Shown in pieces: positions 48,065-61,109 of a stretch of DNA of 64,000 nt (its first letter is position 1; each line of letters begins with the position of its first letter). The notes under the pieces were generated by a model. The model had not been told where the DNA came from, made no database searches, and saw nothing but the letters and a program-made list of their open reading frames with translations. The position numbers were made by a program, and so were the translations under genes. This stretch comes from Coniferiporia sulphurascens (lineage: Eukaryota; Basidiomycota; Agaricomycetes; Hymenochaetales; Hymenochaetaceae): positions 496,001-560,000 of the forward strand of contig NBBA01000012.1 of NCBI GenBank assembly GCA_002794785.1. The letters are read 5' to 3'.

Positions 48065-50292
48065 CATAGTAAATAGACTACAACATGTAGGGTATAAAAG
48101 CCCAATGTAAAATTGCAGTAAAAAGCAATTTAATTCATCTCTTGTCTCTTACCACCATCATCAGCTCTAACACTCTAGCGAGTGAGGGGTATCAAGCCTG
48201 CCCTAAACTAACTAGTATCATTGTGTGAATCTGCTATCACTTGTTTCTAACCCTTAATCAGGGAGCAAATCTAACAATTTTTGTCCTTACTGCTGTGTGT
48301 TCGAACCATAACTCAGTCCTGTTCCTAAAATGTGGGCTGACAAAAGACATGAAAAAAGGAGGTCTGTCTTTATAAAGTGTAAACTTCTTTGAGCCGAGGG
48401 AACCCCCTACCTGTAATAAAATTGGGGTTGCAATATTTCTCAAGCAAATTCGGCCCTTCCAATGGTATTCCGACATAAATTCCGATTCCATTGGAGCGAT
48501 CTTTTTGTATATTACACAACTAATCCGCTGTGCAGAACAAACATACACAAAACAATGGATCTCAGACTGACCTATCTGCCTGGACTGTTTACACGGCTCG
48601 CAATAAGGGCAGCCGCTTCCCCAACAAAGCATATAGTGCAATCACTTGTTCGGCTCCTGCTTAGCGAACTATGATTGATCCAGAATAAGCGATGATCACA
48701 ACTAGAGGGGGGAAACAAAAACCCATGGGGTGAACAAAACAGTGCACGCTCCTGCAGATTGATGAACCACAGCGACAATGGTGTACACATGAGGAACAAT
48801 TAGTGATGTTTCTTAGTGGTATAGCAACTGGAACGACTCACTAGTGAATGATGAAAACACTAGCAAAGAACTGGCCATCTCCTGTTAAGTGGGGCATGCA
48901 GGAGACGACATCAGTGAGCGACTTTTAGATAAAGAATGCAGTTGACACACCACAGGACTGGGACTGGGTGATCGCAGGCGATCATCAGCAGTATACACCC
49001 TGATAGGAGGACACAGTACTGCATTTGTTTAATTGTGCATGGTAGTCGGCCTGACAGTTGGGGGGCCTGATGGGGCCTGGACAGCGATGCCAGTGATTGT
49101 GAGCAAGCCGCCCAGGTGCTCAACCCAATCCCACTGCAAGCACAAAGCTGGCAGAGGGTGGCACTTTCCACTAGCGATTGCCAGAGAAAGAGGAGCACAC
49201 AGCATACACAAGATGATTGGAAGATGGTCATGGTCAGGGAAGGAGATAATGTTGTGCACTTAGATTTGGCACATACCTGATTGGATGGCAGGTCAAGTGA
49301 CTCCTAAATTCAGTAATTTTCAGTGCCACTCATCAAGTGATTCCCCAATTCAGTAAAGTGCCAGCGCCACTCATCAAGTTCTGCACCACCCACCACCGCC
49401 CACAATCATCGGCACCTCAAATCTTTAGAGGCTTTTCTCTGTCTCACCATCCTCTAGTCTAAGTCCTGAAAAGCCTGCTTTGTGCTTGCTTTCAGGCACA
49501 AACTTCAACAGGTGGCCTTGGTCTCTGTCTGGGTTTGTTTTTGTGTGCAGACTGATTGGTCTGCATATTGCTGTCCGTTCCGAGTGCCGGTTTAGTGCAC
49601 TTATCGATGCAATATTGAGCCCACCAGGTGAATTTTGGTTTTGGCTGATGTGTGTCTAGCCCCATACTTTCTATTGATCAGCTTCATATTTGTTGAAGAA
49701 TTTTGCGTTGGTAGTCTACCCACTTGTGCATTACATTGTCGACGCCATCCTGTAATTAGCCAGTGAGCTATTTCAATTGGTATGTTTAGTAAAATTGCTC
49801 ATAGGTTACATGAACTAATCACCTTTCGGTCTGTGGCTGTAGTCTCGTGTCTTCCCGCCATTGCTTCCCTTAGGCTCATTGTGTGCATACAGTATATTTG
49901 AGACAAATAGATGGAATAATGATACAATAGTTATTGGTGTATATAGTTCACTTGAAAGGTGTCCAGAATTCATTGCAAGACTTTGTAGCTCATGTTTGTA
50001 GTGCATCTTAGTACTCGAAATATCCACGCAGGTTCAGTGGATCAGGTATGTGCTCTGTCTTCAGATATTCCCAGTTGCACACAGCATATCTGAGCTCATC
50101 TTTTCAGATAGTATTTAGTCCAGACATGTGAGTTAATGGAGTCGCTCGAGGAGAGAGTTAGTATTGAACAAGCCATACTCAGGTCTGTAGAGTCACATTA
50201 ATGAACATGGCTACATTGCGGGTTACACATTTCCTTGGTATTTATTGCATGATAACCTTAGACCATGACAGTCTGGTTGACTTAAATTACAG
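48065..50292. other. Divergent spacer of the outer element, right part
   Basis: Upstream of outer Comp. The longest frames (127 codons on the minus strand at 48641-48258; about 106 codons near 49000) show no family features and overlap others, so I call no gene. The first Comp exons may lie near the right end. Confidence 0.45.
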
Positions 50293-52498
50293 ACAATAAT
50301 GCTACATCGGTTCATACACTGGATGCGAGAGTGGCAGCAGATATGCGCTATAATGATCTGGTTGTCACAACCCCCAATAGTAGCTATCTTCCTGAATTCC
50401 CATTTGTCAGCACTGAGGGGATTGTAAAGTGTGAGGATGGCTTTTGGGGGGGGCACAAGTATTCCAGGTGGCCACAGCTGCACTCCACTTCAAATATGCA
50501 CCATGCATGCATATCCTTCACACTCGACCAGGATACAACCAAGGATGGTAGGACAACATCTTTTGGTATAATCTCGAGCAGTCTGACTTTATTGAATCAA
50601 CGGGTGTAAATACTCTCAGTGAGCCCCTAGGACAATTCCGCATAGATCTATTGGATCGCATCGAGCAAGTACTCGAATTATGTGCTATCAAGGCTCGAAA
50701 GGAATACGGATCCCTAGAGGAGACCAGACTATGCCCGACAATAGATTGTATTATTAATATAGGGCATGTGGCTGTAGATCGACTTCGACAGGTTCAACAG
50801 AGCTGGAGGACATCTCTTTTCTCCTTTCATGATGTGCAACGAGCTGGGATCGAACTGGATGCTGTCATACACTATGCATGCAGGGTCTACCCTCGTATGA
50901 AATCTGCGCGATTCTTTAACGATGATGTCCTCAAGGTTTGAGGGGCATTCACAACTGATCCGGCAGTTGTTCAAGATTTCTTCCATATGGGAATACCTGT
51001 CTGGTATATTCGACCATCCATGTCTCTCACAACGCAGATGAGGGTTTATCAAGTAGGGAGGTTTTCTCGATGGGACCGAACAATGAAGAGTGCTCCTTTC
51101 CAGCTACAGGGGGCAACATCAACGAAATGGAGCATATTGCTACAGTATGGCTTGCGGACATCCTCCCCACATGTAATGGATGATCGGACAATGACTGAGC
51201 TCATAAGAATCATGCATGGGTTCACGTTATCCCCCATCACAGGGCCTCAGGTTAATCCATTTATTGCTTCGTCATCAACTACCTCGACTACCTCATCTGT
51301 CACCGTTTCCTCCTCGTCTTCGAGTAATACTCCACCCAGAACACTCCTCCGAAATGCGTTGAAGCCATCAACTTCTAATCAGATCAACCCTCCTCCAGTT
51401 GCTGATTCGAGTAGCTCAAAGAACAAGTGTTGCTGCACCAACAAGACAAAAAAGGGGAATGAGGTAAATCCAAACTACCCCTATCTATATCATGTCCCCT
51501 TGGGCATCAATGGCTCACCAGATCTCCTGGACTTCCATCCTTCCATCCACGCATCCTTGGAAAGGGCATCACCAATAAAAGCAGTTCCTAATGCTGCCAC
51601 CTTATACCCACTCCCACCTCCATACCTCCTAGTCCATAATGATGGTGAGAAAAATGCAAGGCAATACTTAAACTATGTGCATGTCCACAGCGCCTTGCAA
51701 CATATGCTTTTGAATGGAGGTACCTTTGATAAATCAATTTGGTGCAAGGTGCAAGTCTGGAGGACAATAGTGTACAGTAATTATGACAAAGGTTCCCCCC
51801 TTGTCCCCAACACCATCTCACCTTTCATTGAGAATATCTACCATACTCTCCCTCAGTCGTCATTGTCATCAGCATCGTCAGCATCACTGCCTGTCCGGGC
51901 GAGAAAAGGTAACATTAGTGATGCACAGGGAGACTTACTGCCCTCGAAAAAACAAAAGCTAGTGGAGAGTGCGACAATGAAGGCCACATTTGGTGCTGAG
52001 TGGTCGTTTTCGTCCTTCTCACCAGATATACAAGTTGAATGGCATGGTCAGCTTGTCTCGATTGACCACATCAAGATGGGCAAGGGTTTTCGAAAGGAAG
52101 TCCAGTGGGAGCTGTCGGAGATGCTCTTTCGCATGGAGCTTTGGGCACTGGATCAGAAAATTTTCCCACATGACTTCATGACTGTTGAGGCAGCCCAAAA
52201 ACATGTTGCTCACCTGAGCAGAATATACCTTGGTGCAGCAGATGGTAAATCAACATTTGTCCCAGATATTTCTTGTCCCATTGTTGAGTACTGGGGACCT
52301 AGTCCTAACGTTGACTCGCTTCACTTGATGAGAAGTGTATTTAAGGAGTGGCTGAACTGTCCCCAGAGGTTGAAGTTGTCAGGAGATGTGGATGAATGCG
52401 ACTTTCCCATTATATTATATTTTTACATCAGCACCTTCATTAATGCCTTTAACAGGATGCCCACATTACATTGCAATACCCCAGAAACATTATTTTAA
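50293..52498 (+). pseudogene. Comp gene of the outer element (unknown KDZ-linked family)
   Basis: The readable part starts after an acceptor (TTACAG) at 50293: VHTLDARVAADMRYNDLVV, NSSYLPEFPFV, GFWGGHKYSRWPQLHS, then after a frame change near 50560 DRIEQVLELCAIKARKEYG and ARFFNDDVLKV, a TGA at 50939, and a long open stretch of about 518 codons (50942-52498) containing GIPVWYIRPSMS, a Ser/Thr-rich linker (51260-51345), LYPLPPPYLLVHNDGEKNARQYLNYVH and the C-terminal block MKATFGAEWSFSSF ... FINAFNRMPTLHCNT. It aligns block by block with the inner copy. No known domain recognised. It ends about 0.3 kb before the first readable KDZ sequence in the same direction. Confidence 0.66.
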
Positions 52499-54060
52499 TG
52501 TAGAACCACTTAATGCAATTTTTTATCATCTGGCGATTTGGCAGGCCTCCCTTATGCGACATATCTAACTCCCTAAGTTGTTTTACTAACCTTACCCATA
52601 TGTAGATCGGGGTAGTGAAGACCGAAAAACGTATGTGGAGAAATTATTTCATGGAAATGGCGGAGTTTCTTCTGATTGATGTTTGTCCAGGAGCATGGCC
52701 TGAGCTAACGTGCCGCGAAAAGGTGCTATCTTTGTTTCCAGACCGATATTTACACTGACCCATGCCCTGAGGATGCACGTGTATCATCGCAGGTGCAATA
52801 CTGGTATGCAGAGGAGGCGATAAGGGCATGTGACCCATTGCTAGTCCAAATTTTACATGAGCTAGTTTCAGTATCCGAGACTCTGAGTCTCAAGGTCCAT
52901 TCTGCATTAGCAAAAGGTGGGGGGTTATCCATTTTTTTTCTTCACAACTCGATGCTTATTGTTGACATACAAAGGCCACAAAGTATGCAGATATCTGCAC
53001 AAAGGAGACACAAGGTATACAATTTTGCCACAAATGCAACAACAAGAAGTTCGTCCACTGCACCATTGGCTGCCGGAGAACACTGTTCCAATTCTCCTAA
53101 GAAAGTTTCCAATCGCCCCCTTCACTTTATTTCTACTGGTGAAAAATTATCACAACCACACAGAATACGAGTACTACCTGCCAGTGTGGAACCAGTGGCC
53201 CCTGTCACTCCAGTACATCGGTGTATCGACACCGGCTTCAGCCATGTCACACCCTTCAATCCAGATTTGTCTCCAGGCACCTTTTACAGTCCCTCTTTCA
53301 TGAGCCCACAGAGGCAACCCATAGATGCAACATTGACAAGGACCAAGCAGAGGAGGGTGAGACAGTGGGAGCACTGGAAAGAGGACATAATACCTTTGCT
53401 CGTGGAGCCTTACTTGGATGTACTTCGCCATTCTGAGTCCCTCAGATTCCCAGTGTCTTCCCCTCCAAATGGAGAGTGCTTATGTGGAGGCGCAAAGACG
53501 CAGTTAAGCATCCTATGTGTGTACTTTTCCTGTGTGTCTCTTTTTTTCTCTTGCTCTCACTTGCACAAAGCCCCATACTTAGGTATGCTATCCATCAGAC
53601 ACTGCTGTGGAGCTTGTTACTGTCTGCTGTTGCAGACCTGCTCCTCTTCAGCTCCTCAACCGAGGTCTTTTCGCTTGTGTGCCCTGCCTTGCTACCCTCA
53701 CCATTGATCTGAATTTGCTCGAGTTCATACTAGAGCTTTTCCTTCATATTTCGCCAAACAAGACAGCTATTTGTCTGACACTGGAAACATTTCTTTGTGC
53801 ATGTGGTTTCGCATTTGATGGCCAGGTGCGATACTTCTTTCATTTCTTTCATACTTGTTGTTCTTTCAGGACCTAAAGTCATACCAGGACTCTCTAAGGT
53901 GACATTTCTCCAGTGTGTTGCAGTGGTTTGGAGTGCTACAAGACATAATGCACTCTTATATTGACAGAGCTGTCAACAAAACTGCAAATAATTGTTTCAG
54001 TGGTGGTGAAAGCGCTACCGATGAAGGCGTTACAGGCATCCACTCCCCATCGACCAATTG

Positions 54061-54620
54061 TGTTACAATTTTCCTTACTTTCCCCTTATTGTGCTGACTC
54101 ACATCCTCTTCGTCATCACCAGTCAGTGCAACTCCCCCATTTCTCTCCCTTACTCATCCTTATCCACCTTACACCATAAGACGCCATGATGACGCCATAT
54201 TGCATCATCATGACATGCTTTGCTTACTGAGACCCCTACATGTATTACCAAGACCTTCCTTGGGTTTCCATGACCTTCCATAGCCATGTAAATGACCTTA
54301 CACAAGATGCTACAGTAGTAAACACATTGAGTAGCATATAAGCATGTAACATAGATTGCACAAGCCCTAAGCTTGTGCTCTTTGTTCATACAAGCCCATT
54401 ATATGCGCCTCAGTGCCCTCTGTGTGCTCTACCTCATCATCTGGCACTTCGTCGTAACCCGACTCCTCTAGGAAGACACCACGTACCTTCTCGACGATCA
54501 GGAAGCCCCACTGTCGATCTACTTCGTTACCGGCATCCAGGAAGCCCCGTTGCTGTCACTATTAGCCTCGACGATCAGGAAGCCCTGACATCGATCACCG
54601 AGTAACCATTGAGCTTAACA
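54061..54620 (-). repeat. Solo LTR i (TGTTA family)
   Basis: 560 bp, flanks AATTG (54056-54060) and GATTG (54621-54625): a 5 bp duplication with one A/G difference. Inserted in an outer KDZ exon. Same subfamily as copy b. Confidence 0.87.
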
Positions 54621-56168
54621 GATTGTGAATCTTCTGTACCAGGTTCACCATGCATGCACTGATCTAAACAACTTGGAAATGAAAGGGTACTGGCAGATAA
54701 AAGTAGGTGACTTTGTGCCTGTATCCATTCAATTAATAAGCTCTAAGGAATTTTGTACAGTCGAAGGCAACAGCGCTCTATTTTTGCAGGGCATTCCAGC
54801 GGCTGGTGGGACCGGTCTAAGTTGTGCACTGGTAAATGAAGGTACATGAAACTAACTCTTTATCTTTCACTATGCCCTTCGAATGACTGACACTGCATGT
54901 TACAAAAGGTATTACAAGCTGTCCTTCATTACAAGGGGATCGGGAAAGAAATGGCATCGATGGTGCAGTGATTTACACCATGAATATATGTATTTTTCTA
55001 ATGTAGTACTTTGTGGCTCCTAAATTAGAATCACTGGATTGTTATGCGTCGCAGTATCTTCGGGATCATTGCCCATGCTGCTTTGGGGGCCGGTTTTATG
55101 CAACAACGACAGAGTTAGTAACTCCGCCTGCTTCTATGAGTGTCTTGTATATTTACTAATTTTATTATAGAGCACATATCCTTGTTTGTCTAGACATGTG
55201 TTTTCAGCAAAAGTGAGGATAAGGGAATTATGACCCACCGCATCAGCACCCGGAAACTGTCTTCGTACCACTACAGGAATTGTTGGCTATGGAGAAGCTT
55301 GTAGACAACACACGGAATCATGTACACAAAACCGGGAACACTCAGAAGCAATGACAAGCCCATACAGGCAAAGACAATGCTGATGAAGACTTTATTCAAG
55401 AAGGCATGCGAGTGTCCGAGGGAGTCTTGAATGGCCACGAAGAGGCTTTCAAGGCAGTGGATGACAGACAACAGAAGGCCAGCATGCGATTTTTTTCAGA
55501 TACTGGGTTAATGGCATTGCTCTGTCATCATGACCAAGTTCTTTGGCTTGCTAACATGACTTCAGCTGGGGAAAAGCAGCACTATGTGCTTTCGCTCATA
55601 ACTAAACTTTTCGAAAATCTTCCCTCATATGTTACCATGGGCATCTTGTATGATATTGGTTGTCAGCTGCATTGAAGTATAGTGAAGTGGGGGTTTCTTA
55701 AGGATTTTTCTGAGTGTATGGCCTTTGCTATTTCAGTGTTTCATGCCTTCAGGCATCAGTGGGCATGCCAGATCATCTATCACCCACACAAGTGTGATGG
55801 GTTTGGACTTACTGATGGTGAGGGGTGCGAGCGATTTTTTTTTTTATTTTTAAATTTATTATTCCTGCTGAGCTACACAATACACCTGTGGCCCTGAAGG
55901 GGCTGCCTGTAAACTACCTAACTACTGAGGTGCCCATCATCACTCATTGAGCGAAACTGGGCGGGGTGCATGCCTCCCAGGGGAGGCCTAGTGAGCTTAC
56001 GTGCCCTATTAGGGATAAATAGAGGAAGGGAGAGGGAGGCATACATATTGTGACTACAAAAAGCTGGACCAAGCCAAATAGTGAGATCAGGAAAGAGGAG
56101 TCCCTTAGAAGAGGAAAGGAGCAGCTGCAAGTGCCATAGAAGAAACCGATGGGGAATCCGAAGGGCAG

Positions 56169-58187
56169 TCAAGAGTCAGAGGGAAATGGTGGGAGCATAC
56201 CTGATAGCTCCAAAAGGGCAGGGTCCACATCCTGAGTCCTGGATCCGAGCAACCTGCGGACGTAGCCCCTGAGGGTGTCCAAGTCCAGGTCGTTGTTGGT
56301 CAGGAGTCTGTCCAAGTCCATAGCCGCAAAGGCAAGGTGAATACTCCAGCTGTGCAGATGGTCATCCGGTTGAGGTGGCCTGTGAGACGTAGCCAGCGTC
56401 TTAAGACCAGGAGGTGGTTTTCGTCCACCCATTCAGAATGGTGGACCGGGAGGGGGTCGCTTTTTGGCCAGACTCGTCGTATCCAGGGCTGGAATGTTTC
56501 GCATCCGCCCAGGACGTGGGAGGTTGACTGTGCTGGCCAGGGTGGGTGGTTGTGCCACCTGCAATGGGAGATCAGGCCATGTCTGTGTCGGTAGGCCGAG
56601 TCGAAGCTCAGCCAGTAGCCCCTGTAGGGACCGGCACGACCGAGGACCTGAGCCACCACAGTGAGCTCTGAGTGGGGTGGTTGACTGAGATGGTGATTAT
56701 CTTTCTTGGTCATCATGTGGGGGGCCCAGTTACTGCGAGATACTTGTTGGCAGTGGAGGCGAGGGGGCGGGCCAGTTGGAGGGACCAGTGCTCGTTGAGT
56801 GTGCGAGTCACCACTTCCTTCAGAGCGGAGATAGAGGGAGCTAGGGTCAATGGGGGAAGCTCTGTTGCAAGCTTCGCCTCGGAGTCCACCCATTCATTCC
56901 CAGGGATAGCCTCGTGTCCCAGGCACCACTGGAAGTGGACAGTCAGATTCGGGAAGGAGTCATGTAGAGTCTCGACCTCTGCCTTCCATAGGGGAAGGAG
57001 CTGGGCCCCCATTGCTGAGGGCCAGGTGCGAAATAGGCCGAGGGCTGTCAGTGAGTCTGAGAGAAAGTAGATCTCCTGGACGTCTGGCAGCAGATGTTGG
57101 AGTCGGCGAGATGCCCAGCCAGGAGCAGTCGCCAGTGAGAAGATTTCGGTGTCTGTTGCTGTGGCACAGGTGGGGGAGGCGAGTCGGAGGGCGGTGATGT
57201 AAAGATCGCCCTTCATACTGCAGATGGCGGAGCCTGAGGCGTTGCCGATGTGAGAACCATCTGTAAACACCTGCAGGGAGGAGTCGGTGCAGAGAGCCTG
57301 GGCTTGGGCGACGTAATGGTTGCGCACTTCCCCTGAGACTGGCTGCTTCGGGACTGAGAAGACGATTCAACCTTGACCGAAGGCAAGGGGGTCCGTCCAG
57401 GGGGGGTGCATGTACGCTGGGATCCGTTGGACTTGTGGACGCGGACCTGCAACGAAAGTGAAAAAGGGGTGTTAGCATTGGGATTGAACTTTTTCTGTCC
57501 TACATGGTGGGGGGTACACCATAGGCGCAGGGCATGAGTGGTCTTTAAATATTCGAAATAAGTGAAGAAAGGGGGAGTGGAACAAAGAAAATTTGTAGAT
57601 TGGGGAGACACGCCCTTGTAGATGCCTAAGATCCAATGGCAAGCAGTGTTTTGTACCGCCTGCAGTTGGTTAACGAGGGTTTTTTGTCGACGTCCATGAT
57701 ACCACACTGGTGCGCCCCATGCTAGGACAGTGCACACACAGGTGGTGTAGAGTCGTCGGAGGTGGATGGCAGAGAGGCCCCTCTCGGTGTTGCTGAGAAT
57801 GTGTAGGGCTGCCAGTGTCAAGAGGCCTTTGGAGCGCATTCGCTCCACATGGGGTTTGAAGGTGAGGCCCGCGTCCCACCAGATTCCCAGCCATCGCAGG
57901 GGATTGGTGGGGCGAACCAGGGTGTCGGCATCTATTTGTATCCCAGCAGTGTCCCAGCGGTGATAGCCGGTTCGTTGCCTGGGCGGGTGGAAGTGGAGGG
58001 CCTCTGTCTTCGCCAGTTCGATGTCCACGATTAAGGGCACCCTTGCGGGACCCATCACTACGCATACACCTTCCTCGTGACATCGCTGCCCCCGGACAAA
58101 GGCCTTACATGTGACACGCTGTCCTCTACAGTGTGCTGGGTTGGGTAGGGCGTGCCACACCAGGAGAACACCCCGAGTGGAGGTCAC
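56169..58187 (-). pseudogene. LINE H ORF2 3' part fused to a novel N-terminal stretch
   Basis: A 324-codon frame (58187-57213) starts in the novel leader (MTSTRGVLLVW; CRGQRVTCKAFVRGQRCHEEGVC, a Cys-rich stretch) and passes in frame into RT thumb sequence (ALHFHPPRQRTGYHRWDTAG, WLGIWWDAGLTFKPHVERM). RNase H follows in other frames with QVFTDGSHIG, SDSLTALGLF and IPGNEWVDSEAKLATELPP (57270-56860), then the family C-terminus at 56169. Without the RT palm it cannot be active. Confidence 0.7.
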
Positions 58188-59293
58188 GGCGCCGTAGGCA
58201 CTACTCCACCCATTGGAATGCCCCCCCTACCCTACACATTCCCTCCCTTGCCCGCTTTCCACTGTAGAGCGCTGCTGGATCATGGGAATCAACTTAAGCC
58301 CGAAATGGGAATTACCCCCATCCGAACCCACAGAGGATTTAGTCCTCTCAAGCTGAATGAAGGGAACTGCCCCCCACCACTACGGCCCGCTCAGAGGTCA
58401 GGTTACCCCAACATGAGTTTCCCATTCCCATGCACATGCTTCGGAGCCCAGGGTAAACCCTGGGGAATACTCAGGATGGAGTCCCACTTCCGGATCCACT
58501 GCGTACACAAGTCTCTGTGTTGCCAGAGGCTTGGACCCCGGCCTATCTCTTTCGAGGCTGCCAGGGAGTCCGCTTGACTAACCACCCCCAGTAGAGCACC
58601 AACCACCTCCCATCGTTCCCAGTGAAGGGTTCGTGAGTAGGGGCCTGCCATCTCCCCCGAGGGCCCATGGTGGCCTGTTGCTCTCACATCGGCTGGTTAT
58701 CACTGACAACGCCACATGTTATGAGACCCCTATGTCCTTATGGCATCTAATGGCATCATCAGACACCCTCTCAGGATTTGGGGATGGCAGTTCTTTGATT
58801 AGTCTATGCCGAGGACTACGTGGCCCCAGATCCGAGTTTCCCCAAACCCAAGGTTTCCCGACCGAAGCCGACCGCTGGGTGGGCAGGGGGTTTCCACCCT
58901 CCCATAGGGACGTTAACATCGTGTCCCACCCCGACTGGCGGGTGTGTGCACCCTTGCACCACTGAGAGGCGGACCAGCGAGCACACTGCCTCGAGAAGGT
59001 CAGCATAGATGTGAAGAAGGGTCATCCTCACCGAGTCCCCCCCCCCAATGCAACATTTTCGACGGGTTGCGTACCCTCTGGCAAGCGGTTAGGCCCCTTT
59101 CGCACCATCCAGCGACACCGCTACAGCGCCTCAGCAACCAGTGAGTAGTGCTCCTTTACAAAAGGTGTGCAGTCAGATGCCTTCTCTCATGATGTCCCAG
59201 TAGTATACCAGAGCAGAGCATGGGTTGCTGCGACTGACCAGAGACAACCCCAGAGCAAAGGTGAGATGGTGGTGGTAAGAGGACAAGAAGGAT
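58031..59293 (-). other. Novel 1.26 kb 5' region of LINE H
   Basis: GC-rich, flanked on the right by the LINE 5' terminus and on the left by RT sequence. It has no similarity that I can see to the 5' region of copy A except the first 30 or so bases. It holds short frames on both strands, none recognisable. It may be an alternative LINE 5' region or a transduced/captured host sequence. Confidence 0.5.
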
Positions 59294-61109
59294 GGGTGCG
59301 AGCGATTCTGGAGCTCAATAAAGCATCTTATACCCTCAATGCACATTACTGGAGTAAGTTGCTTTGTCCCACCTTCACTTCAATCAGCTCAGTTTCCTTT
59401 CTGTTAAGTATCATCAATGACTATACACTCTTGATGCACAGGTGCAACATCTCCAAGATGATAACCTGGTGAAGCTCAGCCAGTGGATTGCCAGGCATCT
59501 CAGAAGTGCATATTCACATCTGAATGACGTGTTAACTTCGTTACATGAGTGTGGGATCCTGCAGGAAGAGCTTGCTGCTGAGTGGGATGAACAGCTCAGG
59601 ACTCAGACGAGGCCTTTACCAAGTACGTGATTCCTTGCTCACTTCTACCAAAGGTAATGATATGCTAACGTAATCAATGGGAAACTGTAGGACAGAGTAA
59701 GAGGGCGGCGCACAATGCTATTGAAGAAATAGCCGCCCTGCAAACACGCTACGGTGAGCTCGGTAGGCACATTCAAGACCTAGACAAGCAGACTGTCAAT
59801 ATTGATGCAGACTTCAATGATGTGGATGCAAGTCTCACTTGCACAATTTCCGCAAGATTGAAACCTCAGGCTGAAATAGATAGAAGGGTCAAGGCGTTGG
59901 GTGTTGGTGATCGTGATTGGCTGGATGTATTAGAAACGAGCCCGTTCGTCAATCTGAGAGTAAATGCTCATGCACTCAAACAGTGGCTTCGATTTAAACT
60001 TCAGTCATGGAAGTTTGAACTACAGAATGTAGAGCGGCCTTATCGCTCTCATGCTGCACAGTCCCGAACTAACGGCAGGACCAGTTACATTGTTTCTCTG
60101 CTATGCTACTGGCTCATTATCAGCTGCAGAAAAGAAAAAAGCAGATCTCATTGACACTCAGATGAAATGACATGACCCTAGCATAGTCCAGCTTGCTACA
60201 AAATACAACAAGTTATGCACAGATATGAGAAAACTTATACAGCAGTGTAAGGCACCCTTAGGTGCAGTATGCCCTGACCCCATTGAAATCAAAGGGCTCT
60301 TCAACATGGATGTCGACAATGCCATTTGGAGTGATGTAGGTCTTTATGATGAGACAGATGGTCCTATCCCTTGCTGGCTGGGTAATGAAGACATGCACAA
60401 AGGGATACATGCACTACTCGATTCTCAACAATGTCAAGAAGAAATCACTTGTGTGGAGCAGGAGAGGGCTGCAATGCAGGAGTGGTTCTTGAACAATTGG
60501 GGAAAATTAGCTGCTGCTCTCAATTGTAAGTGCTCATAACTCTGCATGTGGCTCATGTACTGATGTTTTTACAGCGTCAAATGCTGGTCTTACTTATGCG
60601 ATACAATGCCGGCAACAATTTTACCTTTTGATCTTTTCAGAATGGCAAAAGCAACTTAAATTTTTTCAAGTCCATAATACTTCTATTGTTCCCACATGGG
60701 GTCCATTGCCCGAAGATATAGTAAAGTATGAACTTACTCTGAAGGCAATGATGGGATGAAATGACATCATATCCATCCCATTGTCCCCACTTTCTTACAA
60801 AACACAAATACTCCCTGCTGATGACTTTGAGAACTCATCTGAGTTAAGTGTCAATAGGCTATCCATCGGGTCGCATGATGGCAATGATATGGATGGCAAA
60901 GAGTTGGAATTGATGGAAGCTATGGAAGATATACACACTCTGGAGTTTGGTACAACGGCTGAATTGGACAGAGATTTGACTTTAGAATATAGCCTGGGTA
61001 GTTCATCTCTGACAAAAAGAATGTGCATGTAGTAACTGATTCAAAATTTGTTCTTTCTTCACATTGTAACCCTGGCCTGACCTAGTGCCAGTCTCTGTGC
61101 TCTTTTTCT

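Larger units (their letters stand above)
55837..59293 (-). mobile_element. LINE copy H, inserted in the outer KDZ gene
   Basis: 3,457 bp flanked by a perfect 14 bp target duplication GGGTGCGAGCGATT (55823-55836 and 59294-59307). On the minus strand it begins with ATCCTTCTTG, like the 5' ends of the other LINEs, and ends in a poly-A/AAATTT-type tail (55837-55862). The 3' part (58030-55837) is ordinary LINE; the first 1.26 kb is a leader not shared with copy A. The endonuclease and the first half of RT are missing. Confidence 0.82.
52793..61032 (+). pseudogene. KDZ transposase of the outer element, twice interrupted
   Basis: The N-terminal exon reaches RQWEHWKEDIIPLLVEPYLDVL and a cysteine cluster ECLCGGAKTQLSILCVYFSC (53370-53540). 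Further pieces: PCLATLTIDLNLLEF (about 53680), solo LTR i (54061-54620), HCPCCFGG (about 55070), then the catalytic core: CLDMCFQQK (55190), FFSDTGLMALLCHHDQVLWL (55490), LYDIGCQL (55645), FGLTDGEGCER (55800-55836). A LINE then splits the codons for the third catalytic motif, which resumes at 59294 as CERFWSSIKHLIP. Helical segments follow (59440-60539), then a last exon ending LTKRMCM at 61032. Stops include TGA and TAA in the first catalytic motif region (aligned with arginine and glutamine in the inner copy) and TGA at 55674. Start and exon joins are approximate. Confidence 0.8.

Noticed and set aside
48258..48641. 127-codon minus-strand frame as a gene
   Set aside because: No homologous frame in the inner element, no recognisable motif, and overlap by other frames.
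50293..52498. Comp as a TET/JBP-type dioxygenase, known neighbours of some KDZ elements
   Set aside because: I could not find an HxD...H...R arrangement or other dioxygenase landmarks in either Comp copy.
58031..59293. Ribosomal RNA or structural RNA in the GC-rich LINE H leader
   Set aside because: No conserved rRNA core sequence could be recognised on either strand.
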